Assembly (NCBI GenBank): GCA_963693085.1
Contig: OY856409.1
Coordinates: 664,421,591 to 664,485,590 of the forward strand
DNA: 64,000 nucleotides
Direction of reading: 5' to 3'
Source: Alisma plantago-aquatica
Lineage: Eukaryota; Streptophyta; Magnoliopsida; Alismatales; Alismataceae
Shown here: in pieces, positions 31,251 through 42,685 of the stretch
Numbering within the stretch: the first letter of the stretch is position 1
Layout of the letters: each line of letters starts with the position of its first letter
The notes under the pieces: model-generated
The model's input: only the letters and a program-made list of their open reading frames with translations
What the model was told of the DNA's origin: nothing
Databases searched by the model: none
Translations under genes and position numbers: made by a program

Positions 31251-31331
<81 letters not shown>
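31187..31331. repeat. Compound microsatellite (CA)n-(TA)n-(GA)n
   Basis: An interrupted CA/CG tract to about 31240, (TA)n to 31293, then (GA)n to 31331. It leads directly into the left end of the second inverted-repeat element. Confidence 0.9.
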
Positions 31332-31334
<3 letters not shown>

Positions 31335-31756
31335 TGCTAAAATACACTCGAGTGTACAGATCGCACAAATACACTCAAGTGTGTTTGCATATCAATACTA
31401 TTTTTTGCAAAATGTAAACCATTGATCTTCACCGTCATACTATAACTAGGTTACATACAAATTTTGAGCCCATTTGGATGAGTGTAAGTCACTCATCCAA
31501 GGACAACAAAATCGACGCGCAAAACTAATTTGAAATGTATATTTTTTGTGGTCTTTATAACATGACCTATAAATGTCCAAATGTGCTCAAATTTTTCGTA
31601 TGAGCTATTCACAACATGTTTAAGAAAATCACTGGATTAGATTTTTGAAAAAAATATTGCATCATGAAAAACAATTTGAGTGTATTCTGTTCCGAATACA
31701 CTCGAGTGTATTCTAGCCATTTCTTGATTTGTGCGTGTCATCCTTGCGCAGGGGCC

Positions 31757-31788
<32 letters not shown>

Positions 31789-31834
31789 TCGGATGTCTCC
31801 GAAGAGTGTATTCTAGCCTGACTCTCTCTCTCTC

Positions 31835-31838
<4 letters not shown>
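31332..31838. mobile_element. Microsatellite-flanked inverted-repeat element, copy 2, carrying a U6 insertion
   Basis: The left end GTCATGCTAAAATACACTCG and the right end, read inward on the other strand, GTCAGGCTAGAATACACTCG match over about 30 bases with two changes. The core is homologous to copy 1. (CT)n and (TA)n follow to 31888. Just inside the right end is a perfect 20-bp palindrome at 31694-31713. A U6 snRNA copy plus a 15-bp duplication is inserted at 31719-31818. Confidence 0.78.
31719..31803 (-). pseudogene. U6 snRNA retrocopy with 15-bp target duplication
   Basis: On the minus strand the 85 bases match plant U6 spliceosomal RNA from about nucleotide 6 (TTCGGAGACATCCG) through the ACAGAGA box and the AGCATGGCCCCTGCGCAAGG core to about nucleotide 90 (AAATCAAGAAAT). 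I see about three differences from the Arabidopsis-type sequence as I know it. The first five bases and the 3' U-rich tail are missing. The duplication GAGTGTATTCTAGCC is perfect (31704-31718 and 31804-31818). There is no upstream USE/TATA pair, so this is a retroposed pseudogene and not a working gene. Confidence 0.93.

Positions 31839-31888
<50 letters not shown>
31839..31888. repeat. (TA)n microsatellite
   Basis: A TA run following CTCTCTCTCTCG, at the right edge of the inverted-repeat element copy 2. Confidence 0.9.
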
Positions 31889-31890
<2 letters not shown>

Positions 31891-33150
31891 GACATATAAT
31901 ATGGGTAATCACTATCAAATTCAACCAACAATCAACATATAACAATGTATCCACAAGTCACAATATGGATTAAATAACATATCTTAAGGTGCTTGATTAT
32001 GAATTGCTGCAGTAAAAATATACATAATTGTAAATTAAGAGTAGTAAATTTTGGGGACAATAGTTTTTTTATTGTTCATAGAAATAATGGTGACGTGTAC
32101 TATCAAGATGAAGAACGGGAGGGTTGAGGAATGTGTTGTTGCTAGTGGTGGAGGTGGAAATGGAGAACGAAGGTGTGTCTTGGAGGTTGTCAGGGAAGAA
32201 AAGGAAGAGGAATACATTGGAGATATACTTAAGATGGAGGGGCAAGAGAAGAGGTGAGGTGGTGAAGTAGAGAAGCATAGAAAAAGACGCATAGGGAGGA
32301 TACTTCTCTACTACTTTTGCCTGGAGGAGCAAAAAGAAGAGTAGGGGCAGGAGTGGCAAGAGAAGCTAGAAGGAGATATGGAGGACCAACGTGAAATAAA
32401 AGGAGGGGATGGGAAACAATGATGCGAATTCTACCACATTCATATAGGTAATAGAGGGGGAAGAGGAATGAGAAGAGGAATAAGAGGGGAAGAAGGAAAG
32501 TAGATGAGGGAGAATCAGACATAAGAGGAGCAAGAAAAAGAGGAAAAGCAACATTTTTGCAGCATTAGAGTAGGAAAAAGATGAGGGGGACAAGAAGAAT
32601 ATGGAAGAGAAAGAAGGGGGGGGGAGAAGTAGAGGAGGAAGAGTTACATGGAATTGGAAGAGAAGGTGGTGAATCAAACTGCCTTCCTCCTCGTGGTTGA
32701 TGTGTTAGTCCCTGAATGCTACAACAATTGGCTGGCAGAGATGATAAAACTAACAATGGCTACTACAGTTGCTAAAGAAGGGCGTCCACAACTTGAATGT
32801 AGCTGTTGGAGCTTAACCACCCAATGTTAATAGGACACGGAGCAATGGAGGACAGGTTGCGGGGATTTAGAGAAGGCTCGGGGGTTTTGTTGTATGCTTA
32901 GGCTTAAGTGGGTTGGGTCAGTGTGTCTTGGGTGTGTCCACGGCATGTCCAAGCCTTATCCTATACATGAATGAAAAAAAAAAATTCAAAGTGGACACGC
33001 CATAGGTGTGTCTGTTGCGTGTCTAGGTGTATCCAAATCGTGTCCATGTTAGACGTGTTGGATACAGACACAACCACCCTGGGAAGTGTCCGTGCTTCCT
33101 AGCATACAAGGAACATCCAATTCTTGTCAATAAGGCTTCCTAACGACCGA
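31889..33150. other. Intergenic with a purine-rich block, no gene seen
   Basis: From about 32105 to 32660 the plus strand is strongly purine-rich (GGAGGA, GAAGAG, GGGGA units). Hydrophobic frames on the other strand are a composition effect. At 32930-33102 GTCCAxG/GTGTCC motifs end in GTGCTTCCTAG (33092-33102), the same end motif as at 30392-30402. Confidence 0.5.
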
Positions 33151-35460
33151 TCATCTCTTGTTAATGGTCTGCAAATCGGTAGGTGAAAATTTTGAGGTTT
33201 GTTTTTCAAGATCTAATCTTCGCTTGCTCAACCTCTCGAGCATAGTCACAAGTCCAAAATTCATTCAGCAATGCTGAAGAGTTTAGTATCTCGGGCAAAT
33301 GTGGGAAGTTAATATAAAATCCAATTTACATTAGGTAATGATGGTAAACTATTAGAGAAAACATCACATAAAATTGGCACTATGATACACACTCACACAA
33401 ATATATATTTAAATGTAACGCGTAGATATTAATCATCTATCATCAGATAGGATTGCTATATTCAAGTTATCACAAACACCATTTTAATGTAGTTCCTTCA
33501 GTTATTTGTAGAAAATCTAAATAATCGAGATTCTAGATTTTTTACCTTTTCTTTTAAAATTGAAAGAATTTCGAAAATTTGTGAAATGCGAAAAAGGTTC
33601 AAGAATTTTGAAAAATCTGGGAGTGAGGGGCGCCTAAGGAGAATTATCAATATAATCATGATCTTTAAAAAAAAAATGAAAATACCGTCACTATGCTCTC
33701 AAGAAGGGCTCCTATTGCTATACTTCTCACAAATTCCTAAATATTGTTCTCTGTACAGACTCAACATCATGTTTCTAGCTTCATCTCCACCCCATCATTG
33801 GACTCCTTGTGCAAGTCAAAGTTGGCTCGACGACTGGGTTCGAATCCCTTCTGGGACGAATTTCAGGGGAAAAAAAACTCCTGACAGCTGCAGCTAGCTA
33901 GGGGCTTGCCTTGCGATGGCAATTCACACTACTGGGTGTGGCGGGATGACTTGCTGCCATGTGTCTGTTTCTGGGGTTTATTTTGCTTGGGTGAGTTCAA
34001 CGTGGTTCTGTCTTGGAGCGGTTTCTTGACACTAAGAAAAGCTCCATGGTGGAAATCTTTGTATTGTATGAGAGGGCATAATGGATTGCTACTTTCTTTG
34101 TTTAGTCGGAGCATTTCATGGGATTAAGAATCACATCACACATCACATGGTGAACCTACGTGTCCTCATATGCTTGACCACATATAGCTCCCTTAACGCC
34201 TGATTTTGTTTATTTCCAAATAGAAATTTTACTTCATAACTTCCACTGTGCACGTCTTCTTACCTGTATTTTGTACACTGGCTTACTTTTGAGTATTGCA
34301 CATAAAACTAACGTCACCTGTTTAAAATTTTCTAATTTATTCTTGTGAAAATTGCCTCACCATTATGAATTAACTTTGGTATATTCAATTATTGAGCATC
34401 TACATATGTGACAACATTATTGACCCATAATTTACAAAAAAAGAGGCAACATCCATTTGTAGCTGGCTTCGGCATCTGCAGCATGTCTGTTCTTTGTACT
34501 TGTGCCGACAGTTCGTGAAGAGAATTCAAAAACTGTAGTTATTGATTATATCTGATCTGTAATCTGGCCCATCTGCATTCCTCATGAATCTTAATTATCA
34601 ACAAGTATGCATAATCTCCTAGTTTGGTTCTTCAACTGCCCCAATTTTAAGCTGGCAATATTTCTGGTACTATATTCTACGACCAACGGTTAATTACGGT
34701 CAAGTGCTGCATGTCGTCTGATTTTTATCTTATACCCAAGTGACAGCAACATAACCTGCTAAACATGTTGCTGCCACTATTTAATAATTTCTTGACATCT
34801 GACATCTTCATGCTCATGATCACACTTCTTGGGGCATCAACAATATGTATTCCAATAAAGGGTGTTATGTCCTTTTCTTGAAACATTTTATTGAAGACCT
34901 CCAAAATACCTCATTAGCGATCTATTTGTTGCATTTTTTTTAAGATGGACCCATCTATGACCTTAGGTTCAAATGCTCACGCGGAGACCAGGATGAAGGT
35001 ATAACCGTTGCTATCTAACTATTGGGTCTCAAAATCTGGCTTCAATGTTCGACAAAGTTGCGTGTGCCGTAAATTTTCAGACTTTTTTTCTTCCTTTTGA
35101 CTGACTTATACTCTTATTATCGATTTTTATGTAACGTTATCCGTTATCGAAAAGCCCCGTTCATTGTCAGAAAGAGCCATACATTGTATGGGGGGTGACT
35201 ATGGCCCTCTTAATGAATGGACACAACTGAGGTTGTCAGTTCAACTCATTTGAGCGAGTTTAAGCTAATTGATAGGTGCCTGACCAATGTATCTGCCCAA
35301 TGTCATTTTGATTAGATATCATCATTTTGTTTGCTCTAATACCCTGGTTTGTCAGTTCAGGACCCATGGCTAGCTGCTGCATTATGGGTTTTCAGATTTA
35401 TGTACCCTCCTTGTTACCATCACCGTTGGTTTCAAACTTCTGCGAGTCCACTTCTGAGAG
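33151..35460. other. Intergenic, no gene seen
   Basis: AT-rich, with only short open stretches and no recognisable homology. A TGGGTTCGAATCCC string at about 33835 resembles a tRNA B box but lacks a foldable tRNA around it. Confidence 0.5.
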
Positions 35461-36375
35461 TCCTAGATAAGGAAGAAAAAGCAGCTGGCAGGAGAGGAAC
35501 CCACCACCCATCTGGGCAGACATGAAAGGTCTACTAGCTAACTGGACGGGGGCTCCATTGTACTACTATATCCAGGACTGATGGATGCTGCTATTTGCTT
35601 GCCGTGTTTTGCCTCTCCTTCGTAGATCTCTTTCTCTGCCCCTGCCGATGTCAGGCAGATGGGAGGCAGAGGCCTCCAAGTGGTATGGGCGTACACAGAC
35701 GGCTCACCAGCGCCTTAATTCGATGCAGTTGCAGCTGGCCCCTACTAAAGATGATCTGAGTTGCATCCAAGCTGCACCTCTTTCTATGGCAACAACGTGC
35801 TTGCCTATGGGCTTGAGCCCTCCCTTCTACGTAAGACTGCGGACGCCACCGATAGGATTGGTGGGTGATCATTTGGGGTACGGCCACCCACGTACGACTA
35901 AGACTCTTGGAAGCTTCAAGGAACATGTTAAAGAGTGTCTGGCTGGATATCAATATTAATAACGATGTTGATAATACAGAGAGGACCTTCTACACCTTAA
36001 TTGCCGGCTTTGTTTGTGTCCCACGCCAGAGAAGCGGTACGGAGAGGGGAAAAACATTTTGGGCCGTGGGGGACATGCAAGCTGGACGACTCTAACCCGG
36101 CTTTTGGCGGTGGCGATTGACAGTCAATGGATTCCAAACCCTTACCGGCCACTAGTAAGAGCAATGTGAACGTTATAAAGGGCTTAGTGCCCGGTTCCTG
36201 CTCGGCCACCTTCGCAACTGCTTCTGCGGTCTACGGTGTCAGGACAGTGGGGTAAGCGATTAAAGAACATTCCTTTTCAGTATAGATTTTCTTATTGTAT
36301 ATTTTATTCATACATACATGCTCACTCCGCATATGACTTTCTGCCAAAAGGAGGCAAACAGAAACAATTAGTGCT

Positions 36376-36408
<33 letters not shown>

Positions 36409-37292
36409 GAAGCGCTGTCTGTTCTTTTCTTGTCAGGGTACAATTTTCCCCATTTTGTTGCGTGAATGAGCTTGATTTTGAAGAGGTACACGCATTTAGC
36501 TGAACTATCCAGTGTTATCAACATCGCAAAGAAAAGTCTACTTAAAAGTACTCTAGTAGACTCTCTGCTAATAAATGTTTTGTTCTATTATTGAAGATTA
36601 TCTACTGCTACTGTCATTTCTGTCACCTCAGGGTCCAAAAGTTTATTTTCTTTCAAACATTTTTTTTATTGCGACAAAAAATAATTAAGCTTATTTGATT
36701 TTTGGCAACCAAATATATTCTCACTTGTTTGAACCACTCCGAAGTTTCCCAGCGCTTGGATTATGTTCTAGAACATTTAAGTATTTCACACTCATGGATG
36801 CCCCAAAACTGGTTGTTTCACATCGATGCGGACATGTTTGCATGTATTCGTACTTCCACTTGGGATGGTTGCCTATTTAACTACGGGATACATGACATGT
36901 TTATGTACCACCGGCTAGTAGTATTTGTTAATATAATACATGCACAAGTAGTGCATGTAAGGCGGTTGATATGCCTTTACTTTTGTGCTTATGATTATAG
37001 CATCTCATTAGAACCTAATCTATTTATACATAGCTTTTCAAGGCCTTACATCTTAAAAAAAAAAACTCAACTCATATTCTATGACCTCAATTAAGCTAAG
37101 TGACCAGGTGCAAATGAATTGGACTTTATGTTGAAGGCTTCCTAGAACTGGCAAAAGCTAAAAGTTCGTATGACATGTTTGAATTGGTTCAACTTGAAAA
37201 GGCTGACATGTCTAAGTTGACTCCCTTTAGCCTAATGTAAGTTTTACACTTAATTGGTTAAATGGACACAAGAGATTATGAAAAATATTGTG
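35461..37292. other. Intergenic, no recognised gene; (AAT)n at 36378-36405
   Basis: The segment 35585-36240 is GC-richer with short open frames on both strands that I cannot assign. Nine or more AAT/TAA units lie at 36378-36405. An open stretch at 36702-37094 has no family I know. Confidence 0.45.
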
Positions 37293-37297
37293 GTTGT

Positions 37298-37476
37298 TAT
37301 AGAGGAATAGGAATTGTATATTCCATGATAAAAAATGTGTACAATACAGTCTCTTATATAAACATAATATATGAGAGACTAAAGTAGAGATGAGCAATAT
37401 GAGACTAAACTACTGAAGTAAAAATATAAGTGAGGCACATGATAGGCACATGAATAAAACACAACATATCTCAATA
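37298..37476 (-). repeat. Element G 3' LTR (left copy)
   Basis: About 179 bp. The polypurine tract (complement of CTCCCCCTC, 37477-37485) adjoins it on the right, which shows this is the 3' LTR of a minus-strand element. Confidence 0.88.
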
Positions 37477-37479
37477 CTC

Positions 37480-39379
37480 CCCCTCAAGCTGGAGCGTATA
37501 TGTCAAACATGCCCAGTTTGCCCACTAGAGTCTGAAAATGAGCTTTTGAAAGAATTTTGGTGAAGATACCCGCTACTTGCTTTTGAGTGCTGAGATATGG
37601 AGTGCAAATTTGACCAGAAAGGACTATTTAACAAACAAAGTGACCGTCAAACTCAATATGTTTTGTCCTCTCATGAAAAGTGGGGTTGCTCAGAATAAAA
37701 ATGGAGATCTTATTGTCACAAAACATCGGTATAGGGTTGGAATAGGATATGTCAAACTCCTGGATGAGACTCAGGATCCACAGAAGTTTACATGTAGTAT
37801 GAGTCATGGCTTGATATTCTGCCTCTACACTGGATCTGGTTATGACAGTCTGTTTTTTGCTTCGCCATGTAACAAAGTTTTCACCTACAAATGTACAATA
37901 ACCTGATGTTGACTTATGATAAGAGCGACTTCCTGCATAATTAGAGTCTGAAAAATTAGAGAGATTACAGTGGTCGTGCTTCTTATATAACAAGCTTTAT
38001 CCTAGAGAGCTTTTGAGATAGCGCAGAATGTGGCATATAGCATCCCATTGACACTACCGAAGTTTGCCAAGGTACCTGCTGATGAATCCTACAACCGTAG
38101 TGAGGTCAGCTCTTGTGACCATCAGATAAATAAACTTGCCTACCAACCTTCTAACTAGTGATGATTTGCATAAGGAGGAGAGTTTTTATCGTCCCAATCC
38201 ATATTTGGGTCAAGAGAAGTGTTGGCTGGTTTACAACCAAGCATACCAGTTTCTTATAGGAGATCAAGTACATATTTTCATTGAGAAAGACACAACCCTC
38301 CATATGATCTGGATACCTCTATGCCTAAGAAATATCTCAACTTTTCGAGATCTTTAGTGACAAAGTGCTTTTCTAAGTAGGTTTTAGTTGCCTGTATGAC
38401 CATGGTATCACTGCCAGATAAATAATATTGTCAACATAGACAATAAGAATGACTAGCCCAACCACTATTTTGCAGATAAAGACTGAATGATCTGGGTGGG
38501 AACAACGGAAGCTAAAAATAGCTAAGATCTAACTGAGTTTGTCGAACCAAGCACGCAGGCTCTGTTTGAGACTGTAGATGGCCTTTTTTGGCTTACAAAC
38601 TTTTAAGACAGACTCCCCCTGAGCAGCAAAACCTGGTGGTTGCTCCATGTAAACCTCCTCCCATAGATCTCCATAAAGAAATGCATTTTTAACATCCAAC
38701 TGAAAGAGGGCCTAGTCTTGGTTGACATCAACACAAATCAGAATTTGAACAAATTTTAACTGTGCTACGGGAGAAAAAGTTTCAAAATAGTCGACACCAT
38801 ATGTTTGCGCATACCCTTTTTCCACAAGCTGAGGTTTTAGGCGCTTAGTTGTTCCATCAGGTTGATACTTAATTGTGAAGACCCATCAGAATCCAACAAT
38901 AGGGTTGGAAGGAGGGCGATCCACAAGTTCCCACGTCTTGCAGTCACATAGTGCCTGCATCTCATGAATCATCACCTATTTCCATGCAAGAATAAGGAGA
39001 GCTTCTGCATCAGTCTTTGGAATAATGATAGTAGAAATCGTAGAAGTGAAGCATGTAAAACTATTATGCAGGTTTGCAAAAGAGTAGAAATGACTGATAG
39101 GATGTTTGGTGCAGGAACGAACACCTTTGCACTAACTGATAGGGAGGTGCAAGTCAGAAGTTACCTCAGTGGTTGGATGATCATCCGCAGACGGACGAAT
39201 TGGTTGTGGAGGGGCCATGGAAGGAGTGCTTGTCTTGATCCGTCATTTGTACACTTGCAAAGGGCGACCTTCAGGCTGGTCTGAAGAGGGAAAAACCTCA
39301 ACAACATCTGACAGAGGTGTTGGTGCCAACATATCACTGGAGAGTATTACCCCATCATCAAAGAAATAGGGCATATGCT
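37480..39379 (-). pseudogene. Element G reverse transcriptase and RNase H
   Basis: Read on the minus strand, RT comes first (around 39000-38400: GCRWVFTIKYQ-like, IERLK, FLYGDLWEEVYMEQPPG), then connection and RNase H to the stop just before 37485. The RT catalytic box reads YVDN near 38427-38441 instead of YVDD, so the second catalytic Asp is lost. RNase H keeps TRSSVEAEYQAM, CDNKISIFI and RTKHIEFDGHF. Several stops and frame changes are present. Confidence 0.84.
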
Positions 39380-39706
39380 AAAAAAAGATCACATCCGCAT
39401 TGACAAACCATTGCTTTAGAACATGATCAAAGCAGCGATAACCTTTCCGGGTTCTAGAATATCCCAAAAAAATGTATTTAGTGGAGCGAGGATCAAGCTT
39501 TGTCATCACTGGGCGTAGATTTTTTGACAAAATAGGTACACCTATAAATATGAGGAACAAAGAATAGTTGTGCATCAAGAAAGAGAATAGTGTAAGGTAT
39601 GCAATTGTGTAAAATAGAGGGTGACATGCGGTTTATAAGATAACATGCCGTAGAAACTACTTTAGGACAGAATCAATGTGGTACTTTATAATGAAGAAGT
39701 AGAGTA
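39380..39706 (-). pseudogene. Element G integrase, C-terminal part
   Basis: Minus-strand frames show KNLRPVMTKLDPRSTKYIFLGYSRTRKGYRCF (quoted in part: LDPRSTKYIFLGYSRT), the conserved block after the copia integrase core. Upstream codons are cut at 39711 by the H insertion and continue at 51681. Confidence 0.84.
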
Positions 39707-39711
39707 CAAGC

Positions 39712-41222
39712 TGTTGGATCAAGGGCTCTAGAGGGGGGGGGTGAATAGAGCTTCACAAATCTCACAAGAAGGATTAGACCACCACATTATATAAAGTGTA
39801 AAAGCTTAAACAAGCAGCAATTTGATGTCTTAATCTAACATGCAGAGCAAGGATGAGAGACAAGGAAGAGCAAGCACTTGGACATGTGATTTAGAGTGGT
39901 TCCATGTCCTAAACTTAGGAGCAATGTCAGTCCACTACCTAGAGTGGGATAGTCTCTAGGATTTGCAATCTTGGTACTATTATATTCCACAATAAGATTA
40001 CAAGACACAACAACCACACATCAAAGGAATTAGTACCTCAAGCAAAGATCTTCAACCTATAGAAGGAGCTTACCCACTTGAACTATGGAGTCTTCATCCA
40101 TCAACATGGACTTATCCACTCCTTCCTTCAAGTCTTCTGCCTTCAAGGGATTACCTATCTTTCTTGAGCGTCGCCTTGACTATCTCCTTCACTTGGAGAT
40201 CTTGAGCACCTATCTCCTTCACTTGGAGATCTGGAGCACCTTGCCTTCTTCAACCTTGAAGAACAACAACCTCTTCTCCTTCACTTGGAGAAGATCTTCA
40301 ACCTTTTCTTTGATAGGAAAGAGGATAGAAGATGGTGGAGGAGATCTTTACATCAATACATGAGACAACTCTCTTAAAAAGGAACCTATCTCACTCATAC
40401 TCACAAATTTGACTTGAAGGTAGAGAGAGAAATGGACTCAAAGGGTTAGAACACTCTCAACTATGCTAGGACTAAGTTTGTAATGAATGAGCAGCCTTGG
40501 AATGAACTCCAAGAGGTCCTATTTATAGTTGAGGGTGCCCCTTTAAGTTGTGGGACACTTAGATACAAAAATAGCCATTTTTTTCTCAAAGCAACAACTC
40601 TATTTTCGCTCAAAACACACAGCAATAGTCACATCACTTTTTTTGCAAAATTCCGTACAGTGCATTCCGTCGAGTTTCAATAAAGTTAACTCGACCAATC
40701 AAATAAAAGACAAAACCGATATTCAAACTGTCGGTCGAGTTTGTTCTGAGGAAACTCAATCGATCAATGAAGATCGTTTTGTTCAGGCACTCGATCGGTT
40801 GAGTTATGTGAAAACACAACTCGACCGATGCTATCTTCAAAAAATTGATCAAGTTGGATCGGCCGAGATTGTCCTGGGGAAACTCGACCGATTGACAACC
40901 TGATGTCAATCTTTTGAAAATGCATCTAAAGTGATTTAACTTTGGTGTTTTATGTCCCAATCATTTTTCTCATCTAAGTTACAAGTCAATTCATCATTAC
41001 AAGTGATTACAGAAATGTTCTAAGCTCATTCACATAGATTTCCACAAATAGACACTTGTAGCTCTTTGACTTAAACTTGAACCATTTTAGGGCTTTTGAT
41101 TTTGGATCCTTTTCATGTACCTAATACCTGAAATCAATCTTTAATACACATATTAGATACATATGAATGAAATGGTTAAGTCATTATCAAAATATGGACA
41201 ATGTATAACCTCTAGGTCAACA
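39712..41222 (-). repeat. Element H 3' LTR (left copy)
   Basis: 1511 bp. On the minus strand the U3 part holds paired GGTCGAGTT/AACTCGACC hairpins (about 40728-40905), followed by a TATA box (complement of CTATTTATAG, 40518-40527). The other end has a G run (about 39734-39742) in the conserved block GGGTGAATAGAGCTTC. Confidence 0.93.
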
Positions 41223-41246
41223 TTCTCCCCCCTTTTGATAATGACA
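41223..41246 (-). promoter_or_regulatory. Element H polypurine tract region
   Basis: Plus strand TTCTCCCCCCTTTTGATAAT; on the element strand this is an AAAAGGGGGGAGAA tract directly before the 3' LTR. Confidence 0.85.
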
Positions 41247-41662
41247 AACCATTCCTCAAACATATTGAAAAAGGATGTAGAAGTTATACCTTTGCCTTGT
41301 GAATTAGGGGGATTCATGATACGAACAATGTGAATTGCTCCCCCTCAATCTATGCTTCCTCTAACCTGCATGGTTAGTCTATCTACACATAGCAATAACG
41401 ATATACATGTAGTATGTAGTCCTTTGCAAGCTCACATGATGAACAGTGAATGAACAAGAAAAGGATCTCACAAGCAAAAAGCAGTAGTTTAACAATGAAT
41501 AACAATATGATTGAGTTTCAAGACTTGAAATATCTCTCCCCCTTTTGACATTATCAAAAAGTAGGGGGGGTAGAAGAGCATAAACTCAGGTCTTCTCCAA
41601 AACACAAACAACCACATATGCAAAAAGAATAAGCAATCACATAGCATATATCACACAGAGAC
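41247..41662. other. Element H non-coding 3' region
   Basis: Non-coding sequence between ORF3 and the 3' LTR. It contains two further CTCCCCCTC/CTCCCCCTTTTGA blocks (about 41338 and 41537), extra polypurine-like tracts on the element strand. Confidence 0.6.
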
Positions 41663-42173
41663 CATACTTGTCAAGGCGCGCGCCTAGGCGGCCGCCTAGG
41701 CGTCAAGGCGCCCCAAGGCTGCGCCTAGGCGAGGACGCCTTGCTTATAATGCTACAGTAACCTAATTTTGTGGGTTTGGTTGTATATTCACTTATTTTAA
41801 TGTTTGATATGGCTACACCAATGCTCAAAATTAATAGTGTTGCTTATTTTATGTGCCAAATATCACTTTTTAATTGGATCTAATACTCTTTTTTCGGTTT
41901 GACTGGATCTAATACTCTTTTTTTGTTTGACTGGATCTAATACTCTTAGTACACATTTGATTTTTCTTAGTTTGCACCTTCAATTCAGATTGTACTAAGT
42001 AGCTATGCTATGAAGGATAGTGATTACATTGCTTAATATTTGTATCTATGTATGACAATAGATATATATTTATATGTTGATCACTCTTACATTCTTTACA
42101 ATAATTCTTTTTGTGTCCTTGACATTATTGTCAAATGATAATATATTAGAAATGTAATTGGTTATTTTTTCAT

Positions 42174-42225
<52 letters not shown>

Positions 42226-42409
42226 AGAGATCGACTATAAATATGTAGATAACTACATATATAACTACACAATGTGTGTATATGAGTGGGGAAAAACCAT
42301 GACACATGTATATATACATAAATTATTATTTTTAAAGGCCGCCTAGGCGCGCCTAGGCGCAAGGCGTCCGACCCCAACGCCGTGTCGCCTTTCCGCCTTA
42401 ACAAGTATG
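41663..42409. mobile_element. hAT-type MITE with GCCTAGGCG clusters, copy 2, in element H
   Basis: 747 bp with ends CATACTTGTCAAGGCG and CGCCTTAACAAGTATG (15 of 16 match) and perfect 8-bp duplication ACAGAGAC (41655-41662 and 42410-42417). The terminal 100 bases on the left and about 75 on the right are packed with GCCTAGGCG and CAAGGCG motifs. The middle is AT-rich with a (TA)n run at 42178-42223. No transposase. It is the same family as 13275-14200. Confidence 0.9.
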
Positions 42410-42417
42410 ACAGAGAC

Positions 42418-42685
42418 AGAAGATAACATACAATCTAAGTTGTAATCAAAATATGGCAAAAGATGGCACCAACACATACAATAGATCAGAGTAAAAAGGC
42501 CAGAGTGCACATTAGATATATAACAACTCAGAGATATGTCCACATGAGAGAAACTACAAGCATAAGGTGACAAAAATAAAGATAAAATAGTACAACTCAG
42601 AAATATGTGCCAAGATCTTTCTTATACAAAAGAGTCTAGAAAGATGCATATGATATGCATGCTAGACTACAAACTAAGAAACAAC
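42418..42685. other. Element H non-coding sequence after ORF3
   Basis: No gene seen. This is the part of the element between ORF3 and the MITE. Confidence 0.6.

Noticed and set aside
32035..32680. Several overlapping hydrophobic frames on the minus strand
   Set aside because: They are a shadow of the purine-rich plus strand (Leu/Phe/Ser/Pro codons), with no start context or known domain.
33800..33880. Possible tRNA or tRNA-derived SINE (TGGGTTCGAATCCC)
   Set aside because: The B-box-like string has no matching A box at the right distance, no acceptor stem and no clear target duplication.
36702..37094. 130-residue plus-strand open frame
   Set aside because: Overlaps other frames, does not begin with a convincing start, and resembles nothing I know.
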